A program made the position numbers and the translations under genes. Below, piece after piece: positions 1-8,062 of a DNA stretch of 64,000 bases. Origin of the DNA: Actinokineospora auranticolor (GTDB lineage Bacteria; Actinomycetota; Actinomycetes; Mycobacteriales; Pseudonocardiaceae); contig NZ_PTIX01000006.1 in NCBI RefSeq assembly GCF_002934265.1, positions 124,001 to 188,000 of the forward strand. The letters are read 5' to 3'. Position 1 is the stretch's first letter. The number at the start of each line of letters is the position of its first letter. The notes under the pieces were generated by a model, which did no database searches, was not told the origin of the DNA, and saw only the letters and a program-made list of their open reading frames with translations.

Positions 1-320
1 CGAGTTGGGTGGCGCGTGAGGTGGCGTGGGCGGAACGGCGAGTCGGGTGGCGCATGAGCCGGTGTGGGCAGGCCAGGGAGATTGGTGGCGCATGAGCCGG
101 TGTGGGCAGGCCAGCGAGTCGGGTGGCGCGTGCGGTGGCGTGGGCGGGACGGCGAGTCGGGTGGCGCGTGAGGTGGTGCGGGCAGGCCAGCGAGTCGAGT
201 CGCGCATGAGCCGGTGTGGGCAGGCCAGCGAGTCGGGTGGCGCATGAGCCGGTGTGGGTGGGGCAGGGAGATTGGTGGCGCGTGAGGTGGTGCGGGCGGG
301 GCAGGGAGTTGGGCGGCTGG
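1..320. repeat. 38-bp tandem repeat array
   Basis: A degenerate 38-bp unit is repeated head to tail. The landmark gag(t/a)t(c/t)gggtggcgc begins at 2, 40, 78, 116, 154, 192, 230, 268 and 306, an exact 38-bp step each time. The unit alternates between two versions of its middle (gcatgagccggtgtgggcag and gcgtgaggtggtgcgggc). Because 38 is not a multiple of 3, reading frames through it change with every copy, so it is unlikely to be coding. The array starts before the window. It ends about 150 bp before glpQ. Confidence 0.9.
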
Positions 321-470
321 ATGGTGTGGTGTCGCTGGACGGGTGGGTTTGGGGCGAAGGTGGGGCTGGAGGGCGTTCATCCGTACGTTGGCGGGGTTTT
401 GGGTGGGGGTGGGGTGGATTTTCCTGTTGGGGGTGAGGGTTGCGCGGTCACCTGGAGGTAGGAGGAATCC
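321..470. other. leader region before glpQ
   Basis: No gene is seen. The stretch is G-rich on the plus strand and ends in a strong ribosome-binding site, AGGAGG, a few bases before the glpQ ATG. I could not assign a promoter with confidence. Confidence 0.4.
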
Positions 471-1595
471 ATGGCCGCTGTCCGGACCATCGGCGTTGCC
501 GTGTCGGCGTTGGCGTTGTTGGGGGTTGCCACGATGACGAGCGCTAGCGCCTCGCCCGATCAGGGAGGTGAACGGCACGGGCAGCAAGCAGTTCCCCTGG
601 TGCTCGGGCACCGGGGCGCCTCGGGCTACCGGCCGGAGCACACGCTGGCCAGCTACGAGTTGGCGGCCCGCATGGGGGCCGACTACATCGAGCCCGACCT
701 GGTCTCCACCAAGGACGGCGTCCTGGTCGCCCGCCACGAGCCGGAGATCGGGGGCACGACCGACGTCGCCAAGCACACCGAGTTCGCCGACCGCAAGAAG
801 ACGAAGGTGCTTGACGGGGTCACGCTCACCGGGTGGTGGACGGAGGACTTCACCCTGGCCGAGCTGAAGACGCTGCGGGCGGTGGAGCGGATCCCGGAGC
901 TGCGGCAGGAGAACACGATCTTCAACGGGCGGTACCAGGTGCCGACCTTCCAGGAGGTCATCGACCTGCGCAAGCGGCTGTCGCGGGAGTTGGGGCGGGA
1001 GATCGGGATCTACCCCGAGACCAAGCACCCCACTTACTTCCGGTCGATCGGGCTCGAGTTGGAGCCGAAGCTGGTTGCCACGTTGGAGCGCAACGGGCTG
1101 AACCGGCGGGACGCGAAGGTGTTCGTCCAGTCTTTCGAGGTTGGCAACTTGAGGTCCCTCAGCCGGAAGCTGCGGGTGCCGCTGATCCAGCTGACGTCCG
1201 CCTCGGGCGCGCCGTACGACTTCGTCGCGGCCGGTGACAAGCGCACCTACGCCGACCTGGTCACCCCGGCCGGGCTGCGCGAGGTGGCCGGGTACGCGTA
1301 CGGCATCGGGCCGGACAAGAACCAGGTGATCCCCCGGGACGCGGCGGGCAACCTGGCGCAGCCGACCGCGCTGGTGGGCAACGCGCACGCGGCCGGGCTG
1401 AAGGTGCACCCGTACACCTTCCGAGCGGAGAACAACTTCCTGCCCGTGAACTTCCGGTCATCCGCGGTGCCGTCGGAGTACGGCGACCTGTTCGGTGAGC
1501 TGGCCGCCTTCTGGAAGGCGGGCGTGGACGGTGTGTTCACCGACAACACCGACATCGCCGTCGCCTCCCGCGCGGAGACCTTCCCGCGCCGGTGA
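471..1595 (+). CDS. glpQ: secreted glycerophosphodiester phosphodiesterase
   Basis: The enzyme hydrolyses glycerophosphodiesters to glycerol-3-phosphate and an alcohol, here probably outside the cell. A signal peptide covers about residues 1-28 (hydrophobic run, then TSASAS). The GDPD catalytic signature follows: HRG (His47), PEHT (His57), the metal-ligand pair in YIEPDL (Glu73, Asp75) and the downstream His89. At 374 aa it matches periplasmic/secreted GlpQ rather than short cytosolic GDPDs. The ATG is chosen for its ideal AGGAGG. It is monocistronic, followed by a strong terminator. Phosphate regulation is common in the family, but I see no PhoP box I would defend. Confidence 0.9.
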   Translation: MAAVRTIGVAVSALALLGVATMTSASASPDQGGERHGQQAVPLVLGHRGASGYRPEHTLASYELAARMGADYIEPDLVSTKDGVLVARHEPEIGGTTDVAKHTEFADRKKTKVLDGVTLTGWWTEDFTLAELKTLRAVERIPELRQENTIFNGRYQVPTFQEVIDLRKRLSRELGREIGIYPETKHPTYFRSIGLELEPKLVATLERNGLNRRDAKVFVQSFEVGNLRSLSRKLRVPLIQLTSASGAPYDFVAAGDKRTYADLVTPAGLREVAGYAYGIGPDKNQVIPRDAAGNLAQPTALVGNAHAAGLKVHPYTFRAENNFLPVNFRSSAVPSEYGDLFGELAAFWKAGVDGVFTDNTDIAVASRAETFPRR

Positions 1596-1605
1596 CCTCA
1601 GCATC

Positions 1606-1636
1606 GGGGCCCGCCACCGGTTCGGTGGCGGGCCCC
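1606..1636 (+). terminator. terminator after glpQ
   Basis: Perfect 13-bp GC-rich stem (GGGGCCCGCCACC/GGTGGCGGGCCCC) with a 5-base loop, followed by ATCGCTTTT. It lies between the converging glpQ and zinc-finger genes and may act on both strands. Confidence 0.85.
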
Positions 1637-1664
1637 ATCGCTTTTGTCCTGAGTTGACGCAGTG

Positions 1665-1925
1665 TCAGACGATGCGGTCGTCGACGAAGCACCAGCGCCA
1701 GGTTTCACCCGGTTCGTACGATCGCATGACCGGGTGATCCGTCTCACGGTAGTGCCCGGACGCGTGCTTGCCCGGACTGGAGTCGCAGCACCCGACATGC
1801 CCGCAGGTGAGGCATAGTCGCAGGTGGACCCAGTGGCGGTTGCCCGCGGCCACGCACTCCGCGCATTCGTCGGCGGCGTCGTCGCGGACGTCGGCGGGCA
1901 GGGTCTCGGTGTGTTCGCAGGCCAT
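1665..1925 (-). CDS. UBP-type zinc-finger protein
   Basis: An 86-aa protein that is essentially one ZnF-UBP domain: CEH near the N-terminus, CAEC, then CLTCGHVGCC and the H-x(3)-H-x(6)-H pattern (KHASGHYRETDHP). In eukaryotes this fold binds the ubiquitin C-terminus; bacterial copies have no settled function. It has a good AAGGAG site before ATG. It is divergent from a Na+/H+ antiporter across only 65 bp. As I recall, bacterial UBP fingers are sometimes fused to Na+/H+ exchangers, so a regulatory link is plausible. The product is cytosolic. Confidence 0.8.
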   Translation of the reverse strand: MACEHTETLPADVRDDAADECAECVAAGNRHWVHLRLCLTCGHVGCCDSSPGKHASGHYRETDHPVMRSYEPGETWRWCFVDDRIV

Positions 1926-1990
1926 CGCCCGCTCCTTTCCGGCTGGCGGTCGCGTGGGTAATCCTTGCGTACGACGACGAGGAGGTACGG

Positions 1991-3535
1991 GTGGATCTGC
2001 TCCTGCTGCTGGCGGGATCGCTCGCGGTGGCCGCGTTGGCGCGCAAGTTCGACTGGCCCGCGCCGCTGCTGCTGGTCGCCGTGGGGCTCGTGGTGTCCTT
2101 CATCCCGGGGATACCCGATTTCCACCTCGACCCCGAGTTCGTGCTCCTGCTCGTCCTACCCCCTCTGTTGTACTCCGCCGCGCTGGACAGCTCCTACCTG
2201 GACATCAAAGCCAGTATCCGTCCGATCGGCCTCTTGGCGATCGGGCTGGTGTTGGCCACTACGGCCGTGGTGGGGCTTGTGGCGCACATGGTCGTGCCCG
2301 GTCTCCCGTTGGCGTCCGCGCTGGTTCTCGGCGCCGTAGTGGCGCCGCCGGACGCGGTGGCGGCGGTGGCCATCGGGCGGCGGTTGGGCCTACCGCGTCG
2401 GGCGATGACGTTGTTGACCGGTGAAAGCCTGGGGAACGACGCGACCGCGCTTACCGCGTTTCGGGTGGCGGTGGCCGCAGCGACCGGGGTGGCGGCGTTC
2501 TCCTGGTGGGACAGTGCGCTGACGCTGCTGATCACGTCCGTCGGCGGTATCGCGTTCGGCCTGGTGCTGGGCATCGTGGTGCACGCGATCCGGTTGCGGC
2601 TGGGAGACGGCATCCTGGAAAGCGCGCTGGGGATGTTGGTGCCGTTCGGTGCGTACTTGCTCGCCGAAGAGGTGCACACGTCGGGTGTGTTGGCCGTAGT
2701 GGTGGCTGGGCTCTACTTGGGCCACAACGCGCCCGCGGCGGGTTATTCGACGCGGTTGCAGGAGACCGCGGTGTGGCAGTCGGTGGACGTACTGCTGGAG
2801 TCGCTGGTCTTCGCGCTGATCGGCCTGCAACTGCGGAACGTCGTGTCCGAGGCCAAGCCGGGCTGGGAACTGCTGGTCGCGTCCGGGATCGTGCTGGTGG
2901 CGGTGATCCTGGTGCGGTTCCTGTGGGTGTTCCCCGCCGCGCACCTGCCGCGGTGGCTGTTCCCGGGCATCCGCAAGCGCGAGCCGAAGCCGAACTGGCG
3001 GCACCTGACGGTGATCTCGTGGGCGGGTATGCGGGGTGTGGTGTCGCTGGCGGCGGCGGCCGCGATCCCGCTGGACATGCCCGGTCGGGACGTGGTGATC
3101 CTGCTGACCTTCGTGGTCACCGTGGGGACGCTGCTGATCCAGGGCATGACCCTGCCCGCGCTGATCCGCAGGCTGGACGTGCGCGCCACGGACGGGCAGG
3201 ACCGGGCGCTGGCCGAGGCGCAGGTGCAGAACTCCGCCGCCCGCGCCGCCGTCGACCGGCTCGACGAACTGATCAACGACGACGACGTGCCCCCGCACCT
3301 CGCCGACCGGCTGCGGGCCCTGGCCGAGCACCGGGGCAACGCCGCGTGGGAGCGGCTGGGCAGGCAGGAGACGGAGAGCCCGGCCGCCACGTTCCGCAGG
3401 CTGCGCAGGCAGATGCTGGAGGCGGAGCGGGCGGTGTTCGTCCAGGCGCGCGACCGCGGCGAGATCGACGACGAGATCTTGCGGAGGGTGCAGCGGGAGC
3501 TGGACCTGGAGGAGGCCGTGCTGGCCCGGGAGTGA
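1991..3535 (+). CDS. Na+/H+ antiporter, CPA1 type
   Basis: A 514-aa integral membrane exchanger. About 12 hydrophobic segments run from residue 1 to about 395, followed by a charged cytosolic tail of about 120 aa. CPA1 features include the LVLPPLLYSAALD region, VVAPPDAVA and GESLGNDATA (Nhe-like acidic pair), and a WAGMRGVVSLA stretch near TM11. It should exchange H+ for Na+/K+ in pH and salt homeostasis. The start is a GTG directly after GAGGAGG. It is divergent from the UBP finger gene and could share its promoter region. No partner subunits are nearby, so it is not an Mrp-type antiporter. Confidence 0.9.
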   Translation: MDLLLLLAGSLAVAALARKFDWPAPLLLVAVGLVVSFIPGIPDFHLDPEFVLLLVLPPLLYSAALDSSYLDIKASIRPIGLLAIGLVLATTAVVGLVAHMVVPGLPLASALVLGAVVAPPDAVAAVAIGRRLGLPRRAMTLLTGESLGNDATALTAFRVAVAAATGVAAFSWWDSALTLLITSVGGIAFGLVLGIVVHAIRLRLGDGILESALGMLVPFGAYLLAEEVHTSGVLAVVVAGLYLGHNAPAAGYSTRLQETAVWQSVDVLLESLVFALIGLQLRNVVSEAKPGWELLVASGIVLVAVILVRFLWVFPAAHLPRWLFPGIRKREPKPNWRHLTVISWAGMRGVVSLAAAAAIPLDMPGRDVVILLTFVVTVGTLLIQGMTLPALIRRLDVRATDGQDRALAEAQVQNSAARAAVDRLDELINDDDVPPHLADRLRALAEHRGNAAWERLGRQETESPAATFRRLRRQMLEAERAVFVQARDRGEIDDEILRRVQRELDLEEAVLARE

Positions 3536-3545
3536 GCTGGGCGGC

Positions 3546-4781
3546 TCAGTCCGGGTCGCCTTCGTAGTAGAGGACGCGCAGGGCGTTGAGGCAGCGGCCC
3601 CGGGTCGGGCCGATGCTGCCCGGGGGCAGGTGGAGGCGCTCCGCGAGGAGCCGGTGCTCGGCGCGGCCCGCCAGCACCGCGAGGCGGAGGAGTTCCTGGC
3701 AGCGAGGATCCAGGCGGTGGAAGGCACGCCACAGGGTGCGGTCACGCTCGGCACGCACGGCTTCGCTCTCCGGAACCGGTTCGGGGCCGGGGACGTCGGC
3801 GGACAGGGCGCCATCGCGTTGGTGGGCGCGGCGGGACTCGCGCCTGGTGGTGGTGATGAGCCAGCCGAGCAGGGCCCCTGGTTCGTTGATGCTCTCGACG
3901 TGCCTCAGCAGGGCCAGCCAGACCGTTTGCACCACGTCCTCGGCGGTGGAGCGGTCGAGTCCCTGCCCGCGGGCGACGTGCCACAGGACCGGGGACAGTT
4001 CTACGACCAAGGCGTCCAGGGCCCGCCGGTCTCCATCGCGAGCCGCGACGACGCAGGCGGTGTGGCGAGCGGTACCGGTGAGGGCCGCCCACGGCGGGCC
4101 GTCGACCTCGCCGCCGACCGCGATGGCGAGGCCGCCGGGGCGCCGGTCGTGGCGGCTGGGTTCCCGAACGGGGACGGCGGTGAGCAGGGTGGTGCGGGCG
4201 CGCAACAGGGCGTCCGCGACCTCGCCGACAGTGCTCTCCAGGGCCTCGGCGGTTTGCCGGTCTGTCAGGCCCAGGAGAACCCGCAGGACGACGATCTCGC
4301 GCAGTCGGGGATGGAGGTCCGCCAGCGCGGTGTCGATCTCCGAGCGGGGCGGTGAGGGGGCCTGTCGGGCGGCGTGCCGGACGCGGGTGGTGGTGACGCC
4401 CAGGACCAACGGCAGCAGGGGCTTGTGGCCAAGCAGGGTGATCACTCCCGAAACCGCCGACTCGACGACGTCAGGGACATCCTCGACCACCTTCACCTCG
4501 CAGTAAGCGCGGATCAGCGGGAGCACGCCTGCCCGGACTCGTTCCGGGTCGGTTTCGTTGTCGAGGCGGGGGTCCCACAGCGCCGATGTCGAGAGGCGGC
4601 CGTGGACGAAGGCGGTGAGGCGGTCGATCTCGGCGGGCAGCAGGGGGCGTGGTGGTTCCGGCTCGCGGACGGGCACGTCACCCGCGACGATCGAGTGCGT
4701 GGCCGGGGCGCGGTCCCGCAACTCGACGGCGGCCGGGTCCCCCAGCGAGGACGCGGCGAGCAGGTCGTCGAACTCGGTCAT
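3546..4781 (-). CDS. double sigma-70-like protein
   Basis: This 411-aa protein carries two sigma-like units. The first (about residues 60-195) has a degenerate region 2 and a clear region-4 helix-turn-helix (LREIVVLRVLLGLTDRQTAEAL). The second (about 225-405) is a fuller ECF-like factor: region 2 with TAEDVVQTVWLALL and GWLITTTRRESRR, then region 4 with CQELLRLAVLAG and RLLAERLHLPPGSI. Its ATG overlaps the stop of the upstream sigma-like gene by 4 bp (ATGA), so translation is probably coupled. No anti-sigma factor is adjacent. Whether both halves bind RNA polymerase is unknown; the second half is the better candidate. Confidence 0.7.
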   Translation of the reverse strand: MTEFDDLLAASSLGDPAAVELRDRAPATHSIVAGDVPVREPEPPRPLLPAEIDRLTAFVHGRLSTSALWDPRLDNETDPERVRAGVLPLIRAYCEVKVVEDVPDVVESAVSGVITLLGHKPLLPLVLGVTTTRVRHAARQAPSPPRSEIDTALADLHPRLREIVVLRVLLGLTDRQTAEALESTVGEVADALLRARTTLLTAVPVREPSRHDRRPGGLAIAVGGEVDGPPWAALTGTARHTACVVAARDGDRRALDALVVELSPVLWHVARGQGLDRSTAEDVVQTVWLALLRHVESINEPGALLGWLITTTRRESRRAHQRDGALSADVPGPEPVPESEAVRAERDRTLWRAFHRLDPRCQELLRLAVLAGRAEHRLLAERLHLPPGSIGPTRGRCLNALRVLYYEGDPD

Positions 4782-5434
4782 GGCTGCCGCCCCTCTCCCC
4801 GGGCTCGGTGTCGTTGGCGGTGCAGCAGACCCTCCACGGCGCGGGGCGTGGTGTCGATCAGGTCGGCGATCTCGGCGTGCGTGTACCCCTGGGCGTGCAG
4901 GACGACGGCTCGGCGGGTCCGCTCGTCGGGGATGTCGTCGAGGGCTTCGCGCGCGGTCAGGGCGGTGACCGCGAGGTCTGCCGGGTCGACCGCGTGCCGG
5001 TCGCCGTTGACCTCGGTCAGCGGCGCGTGCCGCTCCTGCTCACCCAGCCACCGGCGGTAGTGGTTGGGGAAGGACAGCACGCAGTTGCCCATGAAGTAGG
5101 TGCGGATGCTCGCGCCGCCGTCCGGGTTCCACCCGGTGCCTTCGCCCGCTCGCCTGCGGAAGTCGTTGAGCGCCGTGGTGACGGTGAGGTTGGCCAGTTC
5201 GGCGCGGTCGTCGTCGGTCCAGTACCACGGCGGTGCGGGCAGGGCGCGGTTCTGGTTGGCGCAGAACGCGAACATCTCCCCGCAGCGCAGCCAGGCCATC
5301 ACGGTGGCGTACCCGTACCTGGCGAGGTCGTCGGCGAACCGGTCCCAGTTGCGACCACGGAATCCCTCCAGGGCGAGGACGTCGTACACGGCGATGTCGT
5401 GTCGCCGCCGCTCGGCCTGTTCGTCGGCTGGCAT
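4778..5434 (-). CDS. sigma-like protein with region-4 HTH
   Basis: About 218 aa. The C-terminal 60 residues form a sigma region-4 helix-turn-helix (TRRAVVLHAQGYTHAEIADLI, then AVEGLLHRQRHR). The middle (TYFMGNCVLSFPNHYRRW) resembles a diverged region 2 found in actinobacterial partners of split or double sigma loci. The ATG at MPADEQ is preceded by GAGGAGG at a rather long distance; a longer N-terminal reading without clear start support was not used. First gene of a two-gene unit with the double sigma gene. It is transcribed from one arm of a mirror-image promoter shared with a small membrane protein gene. A regulatory role is inferred only. Confidence 0.6.
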   Translation of the reverse strand: MPADEQAERRRHDIAVYDVLALEGFRGRNWDRFADDLARYGYATVMAWLRCGEMFAFCANQNRALPAPPWYWTDDDRAELANLTVTTALNDFRRRAGEGTGWNPDGGASIRTYFMGNCVLSFPNHYRRWLGEQERHAPLTEVNGDRHAVDPADLAVTALTAREALDDIPDERTRRAVVLHAQGYTHAEIADLIDTTPRAVEGLLHRQRHRARGEGRQP

Positions 5435-5494
5435 CGGGCCGTCCGTCACCTCCTCGACCGCAGGGGTTGTACCGGCGTGCGGGACCTCGTCCGG

Positions 5495-5592
5495 CTTGTA
5501 GGTCGCGCCGGGCCCGGTACCCCACGGCCATTGTGCGGTTTTCTCCCGACCGGGAAGACGCGTGGGTACCGGTGGGGGTGCCGACCTACAAG
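5495..5592. promoter_or_regulatory. mirror-image divergent promoter of sigma locus
   Basis: The block GTGGG(G)TACCGG-N9-12-CGACCTACAAG occurs twice, once on each strand, each copy pointing at the gene beside it. On the minus strand it spans 5526-5495 toward the sigma-like pair; on the plus strand it spans about 5561-5592 toward the 62-aa membrane protein. The outer arms (11 bp) match perfectly and the GGTACC cores match. The layout suggests paired promoters recognised by the same sigma factor, perhaps the adjacent one, or one operator per gene. Confidence 0.6.
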
Positions 5593-5634
5593 TCACCGTT
5601 CGCCAAGCACCGACCTCGACGAAGGGTGCGCCCC

Positions 5635-5823
5635 ATGCCCGCATCTGGTCCGCCGCCGCTGCTCACCGTCCGCACCGCGGTCATCCTCACCCTTGGCCTG
5701 CTGTTCGGGGCCTTGGTCGGCGGGTTGACCTTCCTCGGCGGCGGCGCGGTCGCCGTCGCCGTGTTGAGTGGGATCACCGGTACCGGTGGCTCGATCGCCT
5801 TCCTGCACAAGGTCGTCCACTGA
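5635..5823 (+). CDS. small two-helix membrane protein
   Basis: A 62-aa protein with two predicted membrane helices: AVILTLGLLFGALVGGLTFL, then a Gly/Ala-rich segment after GGG. The tail is short and basic (HKVVH). The ATG follows GAAGGG; an in-frame GTG three codons upstream is an alternative. I do not recognise a family. It is divergent from the sigma-like pair and shares the repeated promoter motif. A role as an anti-sigma-like or target protein is conceivable but unsupported by any domain. Confidence 0.6.
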   Translation: MPASGPPPLLTVRTAVILTLGLLFGALVGGLTFLGGGAVAVAVLSGITGTGGSIAFLHKVVH

Positions 5824-5827
5824 CACG

Positions 5828-5859
5828 AAGAGGGGCCTCGCCACCGCGAGGCCCCTCTT
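5828..5859. terminator. bidirectional terminator, membrane protein / ssuD
   Basis: Perfect 14-bp inverted repeat (AAGAGGGGCCTCGC/GCGAGGCCCCTCTT) with a 4-base loop, between two converging genes. The AAG/CTT ends supply short U tracts on both strands. Confidence 0.85.
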
Positions 5860-5870
5860 ACGTGAGTCAC

Positions 5871-7010
5871 CTATGAAGCGGCCACGGGCAACGTCCCTGC
5901 CGCGGTCGGGTTCGAGCCGACCAGGAGGCCTCGGCGAGCCAGTTCGGGGCGGACGCCTTCGCCGAACCAGTAGGCCTCTTCGAGGTGGGGGTAGCCGGAG
6001 AGGACGAACTCGGTGATGCCGATCGAGTGGTACTCCTCGATCAGGTCGGCCACCTCCGCGTGGCTGCCGACCAGTGCCGTACCCGCGCCGCCGCGGACCA
6101 GGCCGATGCCCGCCCACAATCCCGGGTGCACCTCCAGGCCGCGCACCCCACGGTCCAAGCCGCCCTTGTGCAGCTCCAGCATGCGCTGTTGGCCGACGGA
6201 TTGGCTGGCGGACAGTTGGGTTTGGGCGGCAGCGACGGTGGACGGGTCCAGGGCGTCCAGCAGGCGTTGGGCTTCGGACCAGGCTTCGGTGGAGGTGTCG
6301 CGGCTGATGGTGTGCAGGCGGATGCCGAAGCGGAGGGGGCGGTCGGGGGCCAGGGCCCGGACGCGGTTGATCTTCTCGGCGACCTGGGCCGGTGGTTCGC
6401 CCCAGGTCAGGTACACGTCGGCGTGGCGGGCGGCGACGGGGAGCGCCGCGTCGGAAGAGCCGCCGAAGTAGATCTCGGGGAGTGGGGTTGGTGGGCGCAG
6501 GGCGGTGGCGCCGACGACGCGGTAGTGGTCGCCGTCGAAGTCGTGGGGTCGGCCGGTCCAGATGCCCCGCACGATCGACAGGAACTCGTCGGTGCGGGCG
6601 TAGCGGGTGTCGTGGTCGAGGAAGTCGCCGAAGCGTTCCTGCTCGACGGCGTCGCCGCCGGTGACGACGTTGAGCAGCAGCCTGCCCCGGGAGATCCGCT
6701 GGTAGGTGGCGGCCATCTGGGCGGCCAGGGTCGGGGTGACGGCACCCGGGCGGAAGGCGACGAGGAACTTGAGCCTGCTGGTCTCGCGGATGAGCGCGGC
6801 GGTGACCAGCCAGGCGTCTTCGCAGAAGGTGCCGGTCGGGGTGAGCACGCCGGTGAACCCCAACTGCTCGGCAGCGCGCGCCACTTGGGCCAGGTAGTCG
6901 ATGTCGGGCTCGCGGCGCGCGGAGTGCTCGGCGCGGTTGGCGTGGAAGCGTTCGACGACCGTGCGACCGTCGCCCGAGGTGGGGAGGAACCAGTGGGTGG
7001 TGACGCTCAT
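5871..7010 (-). CDS. ssuD: FMNH2-dependent alkanesulfonate monooxygenase
   Basis: This enzyme releases sulfite from alkanesulfonates using FMNH2 and O2, supplying sulfur when sulfate is scarce. The 379-aa protein has the bacterial-luciferase TIM-barrel pattern of SsuD: HWFLPTSGDGR at the N-terminus, LKFLVAFRPG, GRLLLNVVTGGD, PEIYFGGSS and the C-terminal GYPHLEEAYWFGEGV. Its ATG overlaps the ssuA stop by 4 bp. Last gene of a ssuCBAD operon; no ssuE-type flavin reductase is in the unit, so reduced FMN must come from elsewhere. Confidence 0.9.
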   Translation of the reverse strand: MSVTTHWFLPTSGDGRTVVERFHANRAEHSARREPDIDYLAQVARAAEQLGFTGVLTPTGTFCEDAWLVTAALIRETSRLKFLVAFRPGAVTPTLAAQMAATYQRISRGRLLLNVVTGGDAVEQERFGDFLDHDTRYARTDEFLSIVRGIWTGRPHDFDGDHYRVVGATALRPPTPLPEIYFGGSSDAALPVAARHADVYLTWGEPPAQVAEKINRVRALAPDRPLRFGIRLHTISRDTSTEAWSEAQRLLDALDPSTVAAAQTQLSASQSVGQQRMLELHKGGLDRGVRGLEVHPGLWAGIGLVRGGAGTALVGSHAEVADLIEEYHSIGITEFVLSGYPHLEEAYWFGEGVRPELARRGLLVGSNPTAAGTLPVAAS

Positions 7011-8062
7011 TTCTGCGCTCCGGACTTGGCGACCCCGGCGACGTCCGCGGTGAAGCGGCGGTCGACGAAGTCGGCGAAGGTGAACTTGGTGGGCAGGACA
7101 CCGGCGTCGACGAACGCGTCGGCGAGCTTCTGCTCACCGGCGATCACCGCGTCGTCCAGGCCGATCGGGCGGTCGAGCCCGCGCCGCGCCGCCTCCAGGG
7201 CGACCTCCGGCTTCAGGCCCGTCTCCTTGGCCCACACCGCTGCGCGCTCGTCGGTGTGGCTCTTGGCGTAGTTGAGGGCCTTGGCGTACCGGACGACGTA
7301 GTCGCGCAGCGCGGTGTTCTTACCCGGATCTCCCAGCGCGGCACGACCGGCGACCAGGAACCCGTAGCCGTTGGTCAGCGAGTCCGGTCCGGCCTCGGTC
7401 TGCCCCTTGCCGCCGCCGGGGGTGCCGGTGCCGTCGATGAGCACCCGCGCGTTCGCGTCCCGCAGGGCCTGGGTGGTGTACGGGTCCCAGACCGCCCAGG
7501 CGTCGACCTGCTTCTGGGTGAACGCGGCGTACCCCTCGGACGGCTGGAGGAAGCTCAGCTGCACGTCGGAGACCTTCAGCTTGGCCCGCAGCAGCAGGTT
7601 GAGCACGACGCCGTGCGCGGAACTGCCCTTGGCCACGCCGATCCGCTTGCCCTTCAGCTCCTCGATCGAGCGCAGCGGCGAGTCGCCTGGCACGAGCACG
7701 GTGTCGCTGGAGACGTCACCGGTCTGCGCCGAGACCACGGCGATCTTGGCCTTGGCCGCGGCGGCGAACAGCGGCGGCGTGTTGCCGACGACCCCGACGT
7801 CGATCGCGCCCGCCGACGCGGCCTCCAGCAGCGGCGGCCCCGAGGTGAAGGTCGCCCACTCCACCTTGTACGGCAGGTCTTTGAGCAGGCCCGCGGCCTC
7901 CAGGTACGACTTCTGGCCACCCTTCTGGTCGCCGATCTTGAGCGTCACCCCGGCCAGGTCGGCCGCGCCGACGGTGTCCGGCACCGCCGCCGGGGTGGTC
8001 GGACTCCCACAGCCCGCCAGCACCAGCAGGGCGGCGAGGGGCACGAGCTTAAGCAGTCGCAC
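7007..8062 (-). CDS. ssuA: sulfonate ABC transporter binding lipoprotein
   Basis: A 351-aa extracytoplasmic substrate-binding protein of the SsuA/NrtA/TauA family. The lipoprotein signal peptide ends in LAGC (Cys18). Family segments include LKIGDQKGGQ, VGVVGNTPPLFAA and RIGVAKGSSAHG. It would deliver alkanesulfonates to SsuC/SsuB. It starts 14 bp inside the end of ssuB and overlaps ssuD by 4 bp, showing tight translational coupling. Confidence 0.9.
   Translation of the reverse strand: MRLLKLVPLAALLVLAGCGSPTTPAAVPDTVGAADLAGVTLKIGDQKGGQKSYLEAAGLLKDLPYKVEWATFTSGPPLLEAASAGAIDVGVVGNTPPLFAAAAKAKIAVVSAQTGDVSSDTVLVPGDSPLRSIEELKGKRIGVAKGSSAHGVVLNLLLRAKLKVSDVQLSFLQPSEGYAAFTQKQVDAWAVWDPYTTQALRDANARVLIDGTGTPGGGKGQTEAGPDSLTNGYGFLVAGRAALGDPGKNTALRDYVVRYAKALNYAKSHTDERAAVWAKETGLKPEVALEAARRGLDRPIGLDDAVIAGEQKLADAFVDAGVLPTKFTFADFVDRRFTADVAGVAKSGAQK

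Noticed and set aside
1..320. CRISPR array
   Set aside because: The 38-bp units are contiguous with no unique spacers and no cas genes nearby; it is a simple tandem repeat.
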